From: Deltaproteobacteria bacterium
GTDB taxonomy: Bacteria > Myxococcota_A > UBA9160 > UBA4427
Direction: 5' to 3'
Assembly: GCA_011051925.1 (NCBI GenBank)
Contig: DRKE01000038.1
Location: forward strand, 1 to 22,988
Length of the DNA stretch: 22,988 nucleotides
The stretch's first letter is position 1, and every line of letters starts with the position of its first letter. The notes under the pieces were generated by a model that worked only from the letters and a program-made list of their open reading frames with translations, made no database searches and was not told the origin of the DNA. Both the position numbers and the translations under genes were made by a program. Below, in pieces: positions 22,318 through 22,988 of this stretch.

Positions 22318-22988
22318 GGGGGCCTTCGCTCGCGCAGTGGGCGGTCGCGACGCTCGGCCTGGGCCTGCTCGTCCTCGCGAGCGAGGGCCGGGTCATCGAG
22401 AACGGCTACGCCCTCGATGCCGTTCATACCATCGAACAGAACCCGAACGTCCGTGCCGATGCCGATCCCGCTTCGATCTTCTCGTCCCCCTACTGGGATG
22501 CGGAAGCCTTTCCGGGGCGGGGGCTCTATCGGCCGCTCACGCTCCTGGGTTTCCATCTGACCCGCCGCATCCAGGCAGATCCGGTCGCGCTCGATCACGC
22601 GACCGACCTCGGATTGCATCTGCTCTGCGGCCTGGCCCTGCTCGCCTTCCTGATGCGGATGGGCGGATCGTTCGGGGTCGCTCTGGTGCTCTGCGCGATC
22701 TTCCTGGTCCATCCCGTCCAGACGGAGGTCGTGGCGAGCCTCGTGGGGCGAAGCGATCTGCTCGCGACGCTCCTCGCTCTCCTCGCGCTGGACATGAGCC
22801 TCGCGGGATCCGTTCCCGCGCCCGCTCTCGGGCCGGCGCTCTTCCTGCTTTCTTCCCTTTCGCTTCTCGCAAAGGAATCGACGGTCGGCCTCTTCGTGAT
22901 CCTGCCTGCGTGCTGGGCGGCCCGAGCCTTCTGGCAGGGCGAGCGATCGACTTCCGAGATCCTGCGTCGGGCTGCGCTGCTGGCGATC
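22314..22988 (+). CDS. TMTC-like membrane glycosyltransferase, 3' truncated by the window edge
   Basis: An open frame runs from TTG 22314 to the window end (225 codons) without a stop. The TTG overlaps the sulfatase-like stop (TTGA). The N-terminal segment is membrane-spanning. Then GYALDAVHTIEQNPNV (31-46), SPYWDAE, GLYRPLTLLGFHL (70-82), and FLVHPVQTEVVASLVGRSDL (130-149) match, in order, the landmarks of TMTC-type O-mannosyltransferase-like proteins. In bacteria these often continue into C-terminal TPR repeats, which would lie outside the window. The usual paired acidic residues of the first loop appear as D35-A36, so one is replaced. It probably glycosylates an envelope protein or lipid together with the two preceding genes. 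No ATG lies near the start; the TTG overlap and signal-like N-terminus support it. Confidence 0.75.
   Translation, partial: MRGPSLAQWAVATLGLGLLVLASEGRVIENGYALDAVHTIEQNPNVRADADPASIFSSPYWDAEAFPGRGLYRPLTLLGFHLTRRIQADPVALDHATDLGLHLLCGLALLAFLMRMGGSFGVALVLCAIFLVHPVQTEVVASLVGRSDLLATLLALLALDMSLAGSVPAPALGPALFLLSSLSLLAKESTVGLFVILPACWAARAFWQGERSTSEILRRAALLAI

Noticed and set aside
1..22988. Search for CRISPR arrays, insertion sequences, phage genes, toxin-antitoxin pairs and att sites
   Set aside because: No spaced direct-repeat array, transposase, integrase or paired terminal repeats were seen; the few short repeats are listed separately.

Overview
The window is GC-rich bacterial DNA, densely coding on both strands. 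An autotransporter and a second beta-barrel-like protein, both ending in phenylalanine, point to a Gram-negative (diderm) cell. The gene set is rich in CaiB/BaiF CoA-transferases, crotonases, a luciferase-like oxidoreductase and a MaoC hydratase. It also holds a long-form GAPDH and a TMTC-like membrane protein. Together these resemble uncultured Deltaproteobacteria-like lineages (Myxococcota, Desulfobacterota or Binatota type). That placement is inference; no rRNA or tRNA gene is present to fix it.

Layout. (1) 1-2553, plus strand: the tail of an acyl-CoA synthetase, a crotonase that starts inside its stop codon, and a CaiB/BaiF CoA-transferase. This looks like an operon for activating and degrading an organic acid. 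(2) 2572-4344: an outer-membrane beta-barrel candidate (minus) and, divergently, a SAM methyltransferase with an N-terminal Cys4 zinc-type site (plus). (3) 4461-7787: a 797-aa double-domain CoA-transferase (minus), divergent from a short luciferase-like oxidoreductase (plus). (4) 7836-11898: an autotransporter with a repeat-built passenger (minus), divergent from a MaoC-type hydratase (plus). A perfect hairpin separates it from the oxidoreductase. (5) 11899-12390: a gene-poor gap with a 3 x 11-bp tandem repeat, a strong terminator, a candidate promoter, a 17-bp palindrome, a possible 51-codon ORF or small RNA, and a second terminator. (6) 12391-12906: a YkuK/DUF458 RNase H-like protein. (7) 12952-17837, minus strand: an MFS exporter followed by pheS and pheT, the last two overlapping at TGATG. 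(8) 18011-22988, plus strand: a long-form GAPDH followed almost without gap by a GT87-like membrane glycosyltransferase, a lipoprotein-type sulfatase/phosphatase-superfamily enzyme with Thr in the nucleophile position, and the start of a TMTC-like membrane glycosyltransferase that runs off the end.

How the genes work together. Blocks 1, 3 and 4 supply steps of acyl-CoA chemistry (ligation, CoA transfer, oxygenation, hydration), probably for unusual carboxylic acids; no substrate can be read from sequence. Block 8 looks like a cell-envelope glycan or lipid-modification operon led by a central-carbon enzyme. No CRISPR array, insertion sequence, phage gene or dedicated defence system was seen. 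The best candidate for something undescribed is the self-contained ~250-nt transcription unit at about 12031-12305.
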